From NCBI RefSeq assembly GCF_001427305.1, contig NZ_LMFZ01000001.1:311261-375260 (forward strand): a stretch of 64,000 bases of DNA, written 5' to 3'. Positions 36,809 through 45,641 of this stretch are shown here, one piece after another. The notes under the pieces were generated by a model. The model searched no databases and had not been told where the DNA came from. It saw only the letters and a program-made list of their open reading frames with translations. The position numbers and the translations under genes were made by a program. How positions within the stretch are numbered: the first letter of the stretch is position 1; each line of letters begins with the position of its first letter. Source of the DNA: Duganella sp. Root1480D1. Lineage in GTDB: Bacteria > Pseudomonadota > Gammaproteobacteria > Burkholderiales > Burkholderiaceae_D.

Positions 36809-37284
36809 TTCTTCAGCTCCTCCACCAGGGCGTCGAGTTTGTCGTTGCTCATGTGGGAGCACATACGGTGGTTGTTGACCAGGATGACCGGTGCGTCGCC
36901 GCACGCGCCCATGCACTCCCCTTCCATCAGCGTGAACGCACCGTCTTCGGTGGTGCCGCGGAAGTCGATGCCCAGCTTGGCCTTCAGGTGTTCGGCAGCT
37001 TTCACGCCGCCCGACAGTGCGCATGGCAGGTTGGTGCACACGGTGATCTTGTGCTTGCCGACCGGCTTCAGGTTGTACATATTGTAGAAAGTCGCGACTT
37101 CCTGCACGGCGATGGCCGGCATGCGGATGTAGTCCGCGATTTCCTTCATGGTTTCTGGCGACAGCCAGCCCAGTTCAACCTGGGCGTGGGCCAGTGCAGC
37201 CATCACGGCCGACTGGCGCTGGTCGGCCGGATACTTGGCCAACTCGCGGTCGATTTTTTTATAGCATTCTTGGGATAACAGCAT
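36805..37284 (-). CDS. nuoE: NADH-quinone oxidoreductase subunit E
   Basis: This 159-aa thioredoxin-like subunit holds [2Fe-2S] cluster N1a, with ligands in [11 protein letters not shown] and [12 protein letters not shown]. An N-terminal helical bundle ([20 protein letters not shown]) is typical. It lies 9 bp after nuoD and overlaps nuoF by 4 bp. Confidence 0.95.
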   Translation of the reverse strand: MLLSQECYKKIDRELAKYPADQRQSAVMAALAHAQVELGWLSPETMKEIADYIRMPAIAVQEVATFYNMYNLKPVGKHKITVCTNLPCALSGGVKAAEHLKAKLGIDFRGTTEDGAFTLMEGECMGACGDAPVILVNNHRMCSHMSNDKLDALVEELKK

Positions 37285-37293
37285 TTCTTGCCC

Positions 37294-38547
37294 TTAGCGG
37301 TCGATTTCACCGAAAACGATGTCCTGGGTACCGATGATGGTCACGGCGTCGGCGATCATGTGGCCGCGCGACATTTCGTCCAGACCCTGCAGGTGGGCAA
37401 AGCCCGGTGCGCGGATCTTCATACGGTATGGCTTGTTGGCGCCATCGGAGATCAGGTAGATGCCGAATTCGCCTTTCGGGTGTTCCACCGCGCTGTACGC
37501 TTCGCCCGGCGGCACGTGGAAGCCTTCGGTGAACAGCTTGAAGTGGTGGATCAGCGATTCCATATTGGTCTTCATGTCCACGCGGTTAGGCGGAGCGACC
37601 TTGCGGTTGCTGGTCATGACAGGACCCGGGTTGGCTTTCAGCCATGCCACGCACTGCTTGATGATCTTGTTCGACTGGCGCATCTCTTCGATACGCACCA
37701 GGTAGCGGTCATACGAGTCGCCGTTGGTGCCGACCGGAATGTCGAAGTCCATCTTGTCATAGACTTCATACGGCTGCTTCTTGCGCACGTCCCAGGCTAC
37801 GCCGGAACCGCGCAGCATGGCGCCGGTGAAGCCCATGGCCATCGCATCCTCCGGGGACACGACGCCCACGCCGACGGTACGCTGTTTCCAGATACGGTTG
37901 TCGGTCAGCAGGGTTTCGTATTCGTCGACGTAGGTCGGGAACCGCTTGGTGAAGTCTTCCACGAAGTCCAGCAGGGAACCCTGGCGGTTTTCGTTGCGCT
38001 CGGCCAGCGCCTTCGCGTTGCGGATCAGCGATGCCTTGTATTGCGGCATGGAGTCCGGCAGGTCGCGGTACACGCCGCCCGGACGGTAATAAGCCGCGTG
38101 CATACGGGCGCCCGACACTGCTTCGTAGCAGTCCATCAGGTCTTCGCGGTCGCGGAAAGCGTACAGGAACGGGCCCATTGCGCCCACGTCCAGCGCGTGC
38201 GCGCCCAGCCACAGCAGGTGGTTCAGGAGGCGGGTGATCTCGTCGAACATCACGCGGATGTATTGCGCGCGGATCGGCACTTCCAGGCCGAGCAGCTTTT
38301 CGATCGCCATCACGTAGGCGTGTTCGTTGGACATCATGGACACGTAGTCCAGGCGGTCCATATACGGCACGGATTGCAGGTAGGTCTTCTGCTCTGCCAG
38401 CTTCTCGGTGGCGCGGTGCAGCAGGCCGATATGCGGGTCGGCACGCTGGATCACCTCGCCGTCCAGCTCCAGCACCAGGCGCAGCACGCCGTGCGCTGCC
38501 GGGTGCTGCGGACCAAAGTTCAGGGTGTAATTCTTAATTTCAGCCAT
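37294..38547 (-). CDS. nuoD: NADH-quinone oxidoreductase subunit D
   Basis: This 417-aa 49-kDa-type subunit forms the quinone pocket with NuoB. It opens [23 protein letters not shown], the conserved hydrogenase-like loop containing the quinone-contacting His, and ends with [19 protein letters not shown]. NuoD is separate from NuoC (3-bp gap), unlike the fused NuoCD of enterobacteria. Confidence 0.95.
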   Translation of the reverse strand: MAEIKNYTLNFGPQHPAAHGVLRLVLELDGEVIQRADPHIGLLHRATEKLAEQKTYLQSVPYMDRLDYVSMMSNEHAYVMAIEKLLGLEVPIRAQYIRVMFDEITRLLNHLLWLGAHALDVGAMGPFLYAFRDREDLMDCYEAVSGARMHAAYYRPGGVYRDLPDSMPQYKASLIRNAKALAERNENRQGSLLDFVEDFTKRFPTYVDEYETLLTDNRIWKQRTVGVGVVSPEDAMAMGFTGAMLRGSGVAWDVRKKQPYEVYDKMDFDIPVGTNGDSYDRYLVRIEEMRQSNKIIKQCVAWLKANPGPVMTSNRKVAPPNRVDMKTNMESLIHHFKLFTEGFHVPPGEAYSAVEHPKGEFGIYLISDGANKPYRMKIRAPGFAHLQGLDEMSRGHMIADAVTIIGTQDIVFGEIDR

Positions 38548-38550
38548 GTT

Positions 38551-39141
38551 TTACTTCCCGTAGTTTTCTTCGCGGATCACGCGCGGCACGTTTTCGCGCG
38601 GTTCGATGGTCACAGGCTGGTAAACAACGCGCTTCTGCTCATGGTCATAGCGCATTTCAACGTAGCCCGACACTGGGAAGTCCTTGCGGAATGGGTGGCC
38701 GATGAAACCGTAGTCGGTCAGGATGCGGCGCAGGTCGTTGTGGCCTTCGAAGATGATGCCGTACAGGTCGAACGCTTCGCGCTCGAACCAGTTGGCGGCG
38801 CGCCAGATCGGGGTCACGGAGGCCACGATCGGCATCTCGTCGTCCGGCGCGAACACGCGCACGCGCAGGCGCCAGTTCTTTTCCACGGACAGCAGGTGGG
38901 TCACGGCCGCGAAGCGCAGGCCGTCCCAGGTGCCTTCACCGTAGGTCGAGTAGTCAACGCCGCACAAGTCGATCAGCGTATCAAAACGCAAAGCTGCGTC
39001 GTCGCGCAGCTCTTGCATTACCTGGTAGTAGTCCCCAGATTTGACTGTAATCGTCACTTCGCCCAGCGCGACGACGATGGAGGCCCGCTCGCCCAGCTTT
39101 TGCTCGAGGGCGGAGACCAGTGTTTGCAGATGTGTGTTCAT
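38551..39141 (-). CDS. nuoC: NADH-quinone oxidoreductase subunit C
   Basis: This 196-aa 30-kDa-type subunit has the family signature [29 protein letters not shown] (shown in part: [15 protein letters not shown]), followed by [18 protein letters not shown]. It sits on the hydrophilic arm between NuoD and NuoI. Gaps to nuoB and nuoD are 6 and 3 bp. Confidence 0.95.
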   Translation of the reverse strand: MNTHLQTLVSALEQKLGERASIVVALGEVTITVKSGDYYQVMQELRDDAALRFDTLIDLCGVDYSTYGEGTWDGLRFAAVTHLLSVEKNWRLRVRVFAPDDEMPIVASVTPIWRAANWFEREAFDLYGIIFEGHNDLRRILTDYGFIGHPFRKDFPVSGYVEMRYDHEQKRVVYQPVTIEPRENVPRVIREENYGK

Positions 39142-39147
39142 AAGGTC

Positions 39148-39624
39148 TTACCGCGCGATCGTGTTGGTCTTCTTGATCTTGTTGTGCAACTGCAGGATGC
39201 CGTACAGCAGTGCTTCTGCAGTCGGCGGGCAGCCCGGCACGTACACGTCGACCGGCACGATACGGTCGCAACCGCGCACCACGGAGTACGAGTAGTGGTA
39301 GTAGCCGCCGCCGTTGGCGCAGGAACCCATGGAGATCACCCAACGCGGGTCAGGCATCTGGTCATAGACCTTGCGCAGTGCAGGGGCCATCTTGTTGCAC
39401 AGGGTGCCTGCCACAATCATCACGTCGGACTGACGTGGCGACGGACGGAACATGAAACCGAAACGCTCCAGGTCGTAACGGGCAGCACCAGCATGCATCA
39501 TCTCCACTGCACAGCAAGCCAGACCGAACGTCATCGGGTACATCGAACCCGTGCGCGCCCAGTTGATTACCGTGTCAAAGGTAGTGGTGATGAAGCCTTC
39601 GTTAAATACGCCTTCAATAGACAT
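39148..39624 (-). CDS. nuoB: NADH-quinone oxidoreductase subunit B
   Basis: This 158-aa subunit binds terminal cluster N2. The tandem Cys motif is seen in [20 protein letters not shown], with [37 protein letters not shown] and [13 protein letters not shown] completing the ligands. It lies between nuoA (3-bp gap) and nuoC. Confidence 0.95.
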   Translation of the reverse strand: MSIEGVFNEGFITTTFDTVINWARTGSMYPMTFGLACCAVEMMHAGAARYDLERFGFMFRPSPRQSDVMIVAGTLCNKMAPALRKVYDQMPDPRWVISMGSCANGGGYYHYSYSVVRGCDRIVPVDVYVPGCPPTAEALLYGILQLHNKIKKTNTIAR

Positions 39625-39627
39625 GGC

Positions 39628-39987
39628 TTATTCCCAATCAAGGGCACCTTTCTTCCAGATATACCAAAAACCGACCACGAATTCGGCGATGAACACCATC
39701 ATCGTCACGTAACCCTGCCAGCCCAGTTCACGCATGGAGACACCCCACGGGAAGAAGAATGCAGTTTCAAGGTCGAACAAAATGAACAGAATTGCGACGA
39801 GGTAGTAACGGACGTCGAATTTCATGCGCGCGTCTTCGAAAGCTTCGAAGCCGCACTCGTATGGGGAAAGCTTGGCCGCATCAGGCTTGTTTGGACCAAG
39901 GAGATGGCCCAGCACTTGCGGGGCGACGCCGACGCCGAGGCCGACGAGAAGGAACAACAGGACGGGGAAGTAATTTTCGAGGTTCAC
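39628..39987 (-). CDS. nuoA: NADH-quinone oxidoreductase subunit A
   Basis: This 119-aa membrane subunit has three helices and the conserved loop [20 protein letters not shown] containing the Cys exposed in deactive complex I. I chose GTG 39987 ([14 protein letters not shown]), which gives the usual betaproteobacterial length; upstream TTG 40026 would add 13 residues. No strong Shine-Dalgarno is seen. It is the first gene of the 14-gene operon, about 140 bp downstream of tRNA-Leu on the same strand. Confidence 0.9.
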   Translation of the reverse strand: MNLENYFPVLLFLLVGLGVGVAPQVLGHLLGPNKPDAAKLSPYECGFEAFEDARMKFDVRYYLVAILFILFDLETAFFFPWGVSMRELGWQGYVTMMVFIAEFVVGFWYIWKKGALDWE

Positions 39988-40128
39988 GATGGGTAAGCAG
40001 CTTAGTTGAAATACGCTCGACCCCAATCACTTGCTACTGAGACCAGGATCAAACGACACATCCTCGTAAAAAAACCAGCTAAGCCCTGAATCGATGATTC
40101 AAACGACCTGCTGGCTTTTGATCTTTTT

Positions 40129-40213
40129 TGGTGCCGACGACGAGACTCGAACTCGTACAGCTTGCGCCACTACCCCCTCAAGATAGCGTGTCTACCAATT
40201 TCACCACGTCGGC
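40129..40213 (-). tRNA. tRNA-Leu (anticodon GAG)
   Basis: An 85-nt class II tRNA. The acceptor stem is GCCGACG/CGTCGGC, the D-arm has TGGTAGA, and the anticodon stem CTATC/GGTAG encloses TTGAGGG, giving anticodon GAG (reads CUC and CUU). A variable arm and TTCGAGTC T-loop follow, and 3' CCA is encoded. It lies between secG and nuoA on the same strand, a common betaproteobacterial location, and may be processed from a secG-nuo readthrough transcript. Confidence 0.95.
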
Positions 40214-40308
40214 AATAGGCCGCTATTCTACACTGTGATCGACGCTTTGTTAATGCACATTGCGCATAATCAAGAAGAAAAACGGCAAAAAGTTCAAAGT
40301 TGCCAGTT

Positions 40309-40761
40309 TTACTTCGCTGGCGAAGCGGCAGGGGTAGCCGCTGCCGGTGCCGGAGCAGCCGGTGCGGATGCGGCCGGAGCCTCGACCGGAGCCGGGGTTG
40401 CAGCTGCCGGAGCCGCAGGCGCTGGCGCCGCGGAAGGGATAGCCGCAGCGCCGCCCACTGGCGCAGGAGCGGTGACCGGGGCTTTGACGTTATCCATCAC
40501 GCCCGCACCAACCGAAACGTTACCCTTGCTGGCCAGGACCGACAGGCCGAGGGTGGCAGCGAAGAAAATCGCTGCCGCCACGGCGGTCGACTTGGACATG
40601 AAGTTCGAGGAACCGGAGGCGCCGAACAGGCTGCCGGAAGCGCCAGAGCCGAAGGCCGCGCCCATGTCGGCGCCCTTACCATGCTGCAGCAAGACCAGGC
40701 CCACGATGGCGATTGCCGACAGGACCTGCACTACGATGACCAGATTGAACAAAGAGTTCAT
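40309..40761 (-). CDS. secG: Preprotein translocase subunit SecG
   Basis: This 150-aa protein has two SecG helices (about residues 4-24 and 56-76), separated by the cytosolic loop LLQHGKGADMGAAFGSGASG typical of SecG. After residue about 90 comes a long Ala/Pro-rich tail (APAPAAPAAATPAPVEAP-type repeats), an extension frequent in betaproteobacterial SecG. It accessory-drives SecYEA translocation. It lies 31 bp after tpiA and before tRNA-Leu. Confidence 0.95.
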   Translation of the reverse strand: MNSLFNLVIVVQVLSAIAIVGLVLLQHGKGADMGAAFGSGASGSLFGASGSSNFMSKSTAVAAAIFFAATLGLSVLASKGNVSVGAGVMDNVKAPVTAPAPVGGAAAIPSAAPAPAAPAAATPAPVEAPAASAPAAPAPAAATPAASPAK

Positions 40762-40792
40762 GCTATTCCTTAATTAATAAAATTGCTGCACT

Positions 40793-41539
40793 TCATGCGG
40801 ACTGGATGATGGCGAGGAAATCCGCCACCTTCAGTGCCGCACCGCCAATCAGGCCGCCGTCGATATCCGGCTGGGCCAACAATTCCTTGGCGTTTTCCGG
40901 CTTCATGCTGCCGCCATACAGGATCTGCATGCCGGCGGCCGCAGCCGCATCCTTCTTTGCTACCCTGGCGCGCAGCAGTGCGTGCACTTCCTGCGCCATT
41001 TCCGGGGTAGCGGTCTTGCCGGTACCAATCGCCCACACAGGCTCATAGGCCAGCACAATCCCGGCCAACTGCTCGGCGCCCAATACTTCGAGCACCGCAT
41101 CAAGCTGCTCGCCGACCACGTCGGCGGTCTTGCCGGCTTCGCGCTCTTCCAGCGTCTCGCCGACGCAAACCACCGGCACCAGGCCGGCATTCACGGCAGC
41201 CAACGCCTTCTGCGCGACCAGGGCGCTGCTTTCCTTGTGATAGGAGCGGCGCTCGGAGTGGCCGACGATCGCAAATTTGCTGCCGAAATCCAGCAGCATG
41301 GCTGCCGAGATCTCACCCGTGAAGGCGCCCGAAGCATGGGCGGACACATCTTGCGACCCCCAGGCAATTGCGCTGCCGGTGAGTTCAGCCTGACATTGTG
41401 CCAGATACGGGGCTGGGACGCAGACCGCGGTATCGGCCTTTGCATCGCCCAGGCCAGCCTTGATACCGGCCAACAGGGTAGCGTTGGCGGCACGGCTGCC
41501 GTTCATTTTCCAGTTACCGATGACGAGTTTGCGGCGCAT
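40793..41539 (-). CDS. tpiA: Triosephosphate isomerase
   Basis: This 248-aa glycolytic enzyme interconverts DHAP and glyceraldehyde 3-phosphate. It shows the N-terminal GNWKMNG (catalytic Lys), VGHSERR (His), and [17 protein letters not shown] (catalytic Glu and loop 6). The C-terminal [14 protein letters not shown] and [11 protein letters not shown] bind phosphate. It heads the tpiA-secG-tRNA-nuo block. Confidence 0.97.
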   Translation of the reverse strand: MRRKLVIGNWKMNGSRAANATLLAGIKAGLGDAKADTAVCVPAPYLAQCQAELTGSAIAWGSQDVSAHASGAFTGEISAAMLLDFGSKFAIVGHSERRSYHKESSALVAQKALAAVNAGLVPVVCVGETLEEREAGKTADVVGEQLDAVLEVLGAEQLAGIVLAYEPVWAIGTGKTATPEMAQEVHALLRARVAKKDAAAAAGMQILYGGSMKPENAKELLAQPDIDGGLIGGAALKVADFLAIIQSA

Positions 41540-41613
41540 AGTAGCTTAATTTTTAATAACCCGTAATTGTAGCGTGCGCCCCAAAGTCGGGTCAAACGCT
41601 AGACTCCGCGCCC

Positions 41614-42030
41614 ATGAAAAATAGCATTTTTAACACCATTTCCCGTGTTGTTTGGGCCACTTTACTGGGATTTGTCCTGGCCACGGCGCTGGCCGTCCTG
41701 CTTGCATGCATAACGGACAACGATCGGCTAGGCGCCATCGCTTTCCTGCTCGGCTGGCCGTTCTTCGCCTGGCGCAGGCTGCGCAAGCCCCCGGCACCAG
41801 CCAAGGAAAAGCCGACCCTGGCGCGGCGCGCGGTGCTGCCGCTGGTCGCGCTGCCGTTCGTGCTGGCGATTCCCGTGTTCATCATCATTTCGGCTGTCGA
41901 TGGCGGCGCAGGCGGCTGGGGAATCGTGGCCATCATTACGGTGATCGTGCTGTCCAGCGTCTTCATGTTCAGCTGGGCCGCTGCTTTCGCGGCTTACATC
42001 GCCGACGTGCATATCAAGAAGAAGCGCTAG
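41614..42030 (+). CDS. Small membrane protein of unknown function
   Basis: This 138-aa protein has four hydrophobic segments: about 10-32 (ISRVVWATLLGFVLATALAVLL), 38-53, 74-96 (LPLVALPFVLAIPVFIIISAV) and 101-130. A basic Pro-rich cytosolic loop (RRLRKPPAPAKEKP) joins helices 2 and 3. The C-terminus is basic (HIKKKR). I recognise no family. It is divergent from tpiA (74-bp gap) and overlaps the convergent quinone reductase by 4 bp. Confidence 0.65.
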   Translation: MKNSIFNTISRVVWATLLGFVLATALAVLLACITDNDRLGAIAFLLGWPFFAWRRLRKPPAPAKEKPTLARRAVLPLVALPFVLAIPVFIIISAVDGGAGGWGIVAIITVIVLSSVFMFSWAAAFAAYIADVHIKKKR

Positions 42031-43010
42031 ATCACCTGCAGCATGATCTTGCCCACGTGGTTGCTGCTTTCCATCAGCGCGTGGGCCTTGGCCGCCTGCT
42101 CCAGCGGGAAGCTTTCGTAGATCACGGGTTTGATGTCGCCCGCCTCGATCAGGGGCCAGACTGTCGCGCGAAGCTGGCGCGCGATGGCGCCCTTGAAAGC
42201 AACCGAGCGCGGACGCAGGGTCGATCCGGTAATGGTTAGGCGGCGTTTCAGCACCTGGCCCATGTCCAGCGTCCCTTTCGCACCGCCCAGCAGCGCGATG
42301 ATGGCGATACGGCCGTCATCGGCCAGGCAACTGATTTCGCGCGGCAGGTAGTCGCCGCCAACCATGTCCAGGATCACGTCGACCCCGGTGTCGCCGGTCA
42401 GCTCGCGCACCACGGCCGCGAAATCCTCGGTACGGTAATTGATGCCGCGTGCGGCGCCCAGCGCCTCGCACGCCCTCGCCTTCTCATCGCTGCCCGCCGT
42501 GGCAAACACGCGATGGCCGAGCGCCCGCGCGAGCTGGATTGCCGTCACGCCGATGCCGGAAGTACCGCCCTGCACCAGCAGGGTCTCACCCTTGCCCAGC
42601 CCGGCGCGATCGAACACATTGCTCCAGACGGTGAAGAACGTTTCCGGCAGCGAGGCCGCCTCCAGCGGCGACAGGCCGCGCGGCACCGGCAGCACCTGCT
42701 CCACCGGAGCGGTCACGTATTCGGCATAACCGCCGCCCTGCACCAGCGCGCACACCATGTCGCCGATCTTGAAGCCGCTGGCTGCCAGGTCGCCATCCAC
42801 GATCTCGCCCGCCACTTCCAGGCCGGGAATGTCGGTAGCGCCGGGCGGCGGCGCGTAGCTGCCCATGCGCTGGAACACGTCCGGCCGGTTGATGCCGGCC
42901 GCGTGCACGCGGATGCGCAGCTCGCCCTCCTTCGCCACCGGCAGCGGGCGCTCGCACAAACGCAGCACATCGGCCGCGCCGGGTTTCTGGATTTCGATCG
43001 CACGCATCAT
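42027..43010 (-). CDS. NAD(P)H:quinone oxidoreductase, PIG3/QorA-like MDR family
   Basis: This 327-aa medium-chain dehydrogenase/reductase lacks the catalytic zinc Cys. Features are an N-terminal GroES-like domain (VHAAGINRPDVFQRMGSY), GDMVCALVQGGGYAEYV, and a Rossmann domain with ETLLVQGGTSGIGVTAIQLA, the AxxGxxG-type NADPH loop. Enzymes of this TP53I3-like group reduce ortho-quinones. The position beside tpiA is conserved in betaproteobacteria, to my recollection. Start ATG 43010 (MMRAIEIQKPG) or the second ATG three bases later. Confidence 0.9.
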   Translation of the reverse strand: MMRAIEIQKPGAADVLRLCERPLPVAKEGELRIRVHAAGINRPDVFQRMGSYAPPPGATDIPGLEVAGEIVDGDLAASGFKIGDMVCALVQGGGYAEYVTAPVEQVLPVPRGLSPLEAASLPETFFTVWSNVFDRAGLGKGETLLVQGGTSGIGVTAIQLARALGHRVFATAGSDEKARACEALGAARGINYRTEDFAAVVRELTGDTGVDVILDMVGGDYLPREISCLADDGRIAIIALLGGAKGTLDMGQVLKRRLTITGSTLRPRSVAFKGAIARQLRATVWPLIEAGDIKPVIYESFPLEQAAKAHALMESSNHVGKIMLQVI

Positions 43011-43046
43011 GGCATCACCTCTGTCGGAAAGAGGCGATTGTAGCGC

Positions 43047-43625
43047 TTACAGCCCGAAGCGGGCGCCCATGCCGAGCAAGGTCGCCAGGCCCAGTCCCGC
43101 GAACATGGCGGCAGCGATGCCGTGCACCAGCTTGAGGGGGATCCGGGCAGCAAGCTTGTCGCCCGCGAAGACGGCCGGCACGTCGGCGATCAGCATGCCG
43201 AGCGTGGTGCCGGCCACCACCATCAGCGGGTCCGGATAATGGGCGGCCATCGCCACAGTGGCGACCTGGGTCTTGTCGCCCATTTCAGCCAGGAAGAAAG
43301 TCACCAGGGTTGCGCCGAACACGCCGAAGCGGCTGGCGATATTGGTTTCATCGTCCTCGATCTGGTCCGGCACCAGGGTCCAGACGGCCATGCCGAGGAA
43401 GGACAATCCCAGCACCCAGCGCAGCACTTCGGGCGTCAGCAAAGAGGTGATCCAGGCGCCAAGCGCACCGGCCAGGCCGTGGTTGAAGATGGTGGCGACG
43501 AAGATGCCGGCAATGATAGGCAGTGGCTTCTTGAAACGGGCGGCCAGCAGGAAGGCCAGCAGTTGGGTCTTGTCGCCGATTTCGGCCAGGGCGACTACGC
43601 CAGTTGAGACGAGGAGGGATTCCAT
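43047..43625 (-). CDS. TMEM165/GDT1 (UPF0016) family Mn2+ exporter
   Basis: This 192-aa protein has six helices in two repeats, each with the family's E-x-G-D-K-T motif: ALAEIGDKTQ near the N-terminus and LAEMGDKTQV in the middle. Bacterial members such as MneA export Mn2+. The start is ATG 43625 (MESLLVSTGV); the frame is open for 57 codons upstream, but that stretch is the yybP-ykoY riboswitch, not protein. The Mn2+ aptamer supports the manganese role directly. It is a single-gene unit between the riboswitch and the quinone reductase (36-bp gap). Confidence 0.9.
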   Translation of the reverse strand: MESLLVSTGVVALAEIGDKTQLLAFLLAARFKKPLPIIAGIFVATIFNHGLAGALGAWITSLLTPEVLRWVLGLSFLGMAVWTLVPDQIEDDETNIASRFGVFGATLVTFFLAEMGDKTQVATVAMAAHYPDPLMVVAGTTLGMLIADVPAVFAGDKLAARIPLKLVHGIAAAMFAGLGLATLLGMGARFGL

Positions 43626-43690
43626 TGTTTTGATCCAGGCCGGGCACGGACGAATGACCACAACACGCCCCCGGCCTAAAATCGGCGGCG

Positions 43691-43800
43691 TTGTGGTCAA
43701 AGGTCTTGCCAAGTATGGGACCGCATATGCCATGGCCTGTGGGCCAAGTGTGTTGACATATGCCTCCTCCGGGGGGGAGGAGAGGCTACTCCCCAATGAC
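43691..43800 (-). ncRNA. yybP-ykoY manganese riboswitch
   Basis: The minus-strand leader matches the yybP-ykoY consensus end to end: GGGGAGTAGCC (43794-43784), a GC-rich arm CCTCTCCTCC...GGAGGAGG, GCATATGTCAACACACTTGG, GGCC-CACA-GGCC, GCATATGCGGTCCC, and the closing ACTTGGCAAGACCTTTGACC (43712-43693). These conserved loops bind Mn2+ between the two legs. The expression platform follows at once: TGACCACAAC (3' side of the aptamer stem, 43697-43688) can pair perfectly with GTTGTGGTCA about 24 nt downstream, and a GGCCGGG...CCCGGCC hairpin lies just before the start codon. This class turns exporters on at high Mn2+. Confidence 0.92.
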
Positions 43801-43816
43801 GGGGCGGATTTTACAT

Positions 43817-43959
43817 CAAAACCGGTAAACCGGGGTCTGACCCGCAGGGTCAGACCCCGAACGGTCTTGAGGCTGCAGGTGGGTTGGGCGCCTTTGATCC
43901 TCGTCGAAAGTCAGAAGCCTCGAACCTGGCCTGCATCAGACCCTGGTTTACCGGTTTTA
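43817..43959. repeat. Dispersed intergenic element, copy C
   Basis: An element of about 142 bp lies between the Sel1 gene and the riboswitch. The left end AAAACCGGTAAACCGGGGTC carries the same perfect 27-nt hairpin as copy A (43832-43858). The right end, on the minus strand, is TAAAACCGGTAAACCAGGGTC, whose TAA is the stop codon of the Sel1 gene. The core hairpin CTTTGATC...GTCGAAAG (43892-43910) and CCTCGAACCTGG match copy A's plan. The core is inverted relative to A and B on the plus strand. Confidence 0.8.
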
Positions 43960-44574
43960 GCCGCCGCCTGTCCGCGACGACCGCGGCAACGGCGTATTCC
44001 GCTTCCAGGCCGACGACAGCGCCTGTCCTTCCTCAATCTGCTCCTGCGACATCCCGCGCGCCACCGCCGAGCGCTGCTCCGCCGCATTGGATGAACCTCC
44101 GGCCGCCGCCAGGTTCCACAACATATAGGCAATCACATTATCCTGCGGCATGCCGCCAATGTGATACCGGTACATCAGCCCCAGCACCTGCTGTGCATCC
44201 GGATGCCCCTGCTCCGCCGCCTTGCGGAACCAGGTCACCGCTTCCTTGTGGTCCTGGATCACCGCATTGCCGGTGTAATACATGGCCCCGACCACATACT
44301 GCGCATCGGCCTTGCCCTTGAGGGCCGCCTTGCGGTGCCAGGTCAGCGCCTGCTTGTAATCCTGCGGCACGCCACGGCCCATGTAATACATCAGGCCAAG
44401 CAAATGCTCGGCATCCGTATTGCCCGCCTTGGCCAGCGGCAGGATCTCTTTGTAGGCCAGCGCATAATTCTTGTTGTTATACGCCGTGGCCCCTTCCGCG
44501 AACCCGGCATGTGCACTGGCCTGAAGCCCCAGTGCGATGCTGAGCGCGATTAACACGCCTCGTAGTTTTTTCAT
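43957..44574 (-). CDS. Secreted Sel1-repeat protein
   Basis: This 205-aa protein has a signal peptide (MKKLRGVLIALSIALGLQASAHA, about 1-23) and three to four Sel1-like TPR repeats: NTDAEHLLGLMYYMGRGVPQ, KADAQYVVGAMYYTGNAVIQ, HPDAQQVLGLMYRYHIGGMP and the partial AYMLWNLAAAGGSSNA. Sel1 proteins are solenoid scaffolds in envelope and signalling complexes. The C-terminus is basic and Gly-rich (PRSSRTGGG). The stop codon is the first bases of repeat copy C. Confidence 0.85.
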   Translation of the reverse strand: MKKLRGVLIALSIALGLQASAHAGFAEGATAYNNKNYALAYKEILPLAKAGNTDAEHLLGLMYYMGRGVPQDYKQALTWHRKAALKGKADAQYVVGAMYYTGNAVIQDHKEAVTWFRKAAEQGHPDAQQVLGLMYRYHIGGMPQDNVIAYMLWNLAAAGGSSNAAEQRSAVARGMSQEQIEEGQALSSAWKRNTPLPRSSRTGGG

Positions 44575-44617
44575 GGTGCTTTAGATTTATCTCTTTTTAT
44601 GCACTGCAGAATGTCTC

Positions 44618-45379
44618 TTACTTCCAGCTCACCTTGCCCAGCCCATCCACACTGACGTTGCGGGTCGTCGGCTTGCCGTACACGGTAACGGAACCCAGTC
44701 CGCTCAAGTTCAGGTTGGCGTTATTCGACGCGTTGATGGTCGCGTTGCCCAAGCCGCTCAAGTCCAGGCTCACGTCTTCCGCCTTGAACTGCTGCGCATT
44801 CAGGCCGCCCAGGCCGCCCAGGGTCGCCTTCAGGTTCTTGCTGCGGCCACCGATGGTGATGTAGCCCGCGCCCTGCAGGTCGAGGTCGACGTTCTCGTTC
44901 TCCGTTACCCACACATGCATGCTGCCCACGCCGCCCAGGTTGGCCTTCAGCTTCTTGTAGTCGCACACCACCTTCATGCTGCCCGCGCCGTCCAGCGTCA
45001 GGTCGATGTTCTCGCCGCTGAAGCCGCTGACCTCGGTGCTGCCGACGCCTTCGGACACCAGTTCCCGCAACTGCGGCAGCACCAGTTCCACTTTGACCGC
45101 CGAGGACTTCAGCTTGACGCCGCGGCTTTCCGTATCGAGGTAAAGCGTGTCGCCGGTCTGCACAGCCGTGACCTTGTTGACGTAGCGCTTGTCGGTAGTG
45201 ATGTTGAGTGCCGGGGTATCGCCTCGGCGCAGCTTCAAGTCAATCACGCCGTCGAGCTTGACGCGCACCACGCGCGCATCAATGGCCCGGGTTTCCGTCG
45301 TGGTGTCGTCGGCACGGGCCAGACCCAGGAACAGACACAGTGCGGTGAACAGCAAGCCAAACTGGAATGGTTTCTTCAT
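44618..45379 (-). CDS. Head GIN domain (DUF2807) secreted protein
   Basis: This 253-aa protein has a signal peptide (MKKPFQFGLLFTALCLFLGLARA, about 1-23) and a right-handed beta-solenoid GIN domain (about 55-250). The typical ladder is visible: LVSEGVGSTEVSGFSGENID, LTLDGAGSMKVV, ANLGGVGSMHVWV, LDLQGAGYITIGG and LNLSGLGSVTVYG. Such proteins are surface or periplasmic, possibly adhesive. The start is the second ATG (45379; AAGGA 6 nt upstream); the first ATG, three bases earlier, is also possible. A 44-aa membrane ORF precedes it by 31 bp. Confidence 0.85.
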   Translation of the reverse strand: MKKPFQFGLLFTALCLFLGLARADDTTTETRAIDARVVRVKLDGVIDLKLRRGDTPALNITTDKRYVNKVTAVQTGDTLYLDTESRGVKLKSSAVKVELVLPQLRELVSEGVGSTEVSGFSGENIDLTLDGAGSMKVVCDYKKLKANLGGVGSMHVWVTENENVDLDLQGAGYITIGGRSKNLKATLGGLGGLNAQQFKAEDVSLDLSGLGNATINASNNANLNLSGLGSVTVYGKPTTRNVSVDGLGKVSWK

Positions 45380-45410
45380 CATGTATCCTTGGTAAGTCAT
45401 CAGCGCTCGG

Positions 45411-45545
45411 TCACAGGTTGGCTGCCGTGAGGACAAAGGGCAGCTCGGGGATCGCACTGGTGGCAATGATGGTTGCCATATTAATACCAACAAGGACCAG
45501 GAGGGTGGCCAGGAAGATGGCTTCCATGTTTTTAGCGATTTTCAT
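45411..45545 (-). CDS. 44-aa small membrane protein
   Basis: This short ORF begins at ATG 45545 with GGGAG 7 nt upstream and ends at TGA 45411. The peptide opens MKIAKNMEAIFLATLLVLVG and continues with a hydrophobic stretch (about residues 8-29) and a short polar tail ending PFVLTAANL. A strong ribosome site, a clear single membrane helix or signal-like segment, and its place 31 bp before the GIN-domain gene on the same strand support a real gene. I recall short proteins opening MKIAKNMEAIF in Massilia-type genomes. Function unknown. Confidence 0.65.
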   Translation of the reverse strand: MKIAKNMEAIFLATLLVLVGINMATIIATSAIPELPFVLTAANL

Positions 45546-45641
45546 TTTGCGCTCCCGAAAGGCTGTTTTTCGATGGTTTCATCATATCGAGGAGCCCCGC
45601 CCCCGTCCTGCCATATGCGACGAAATGCAAAAAACAGGGAA

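Noticed and set aside
33236..37087. A 1283-codon open frame on the plus strand opposite nuoG, nuoF and nuoE
   Set aside because: It is antisense to three certain genes and arises from their GC-rich third codon positions; the peptide is rich in Arg, His, Gln and Gly with no domain.
40214..40308. A further RNA gene or attachment site beside tRNA-Leu
   Set aside because: No integrase gene, no repeated tRNA end and no second cloverleaf are visible in the adjoining sequence.
43626..43796. An N-terminal extension of the Mn2+ exporter by 57 codons
   Set aside because: The stretch is the yybP-ykoY riboswitch and expression platform; family proteins start at MESLL.
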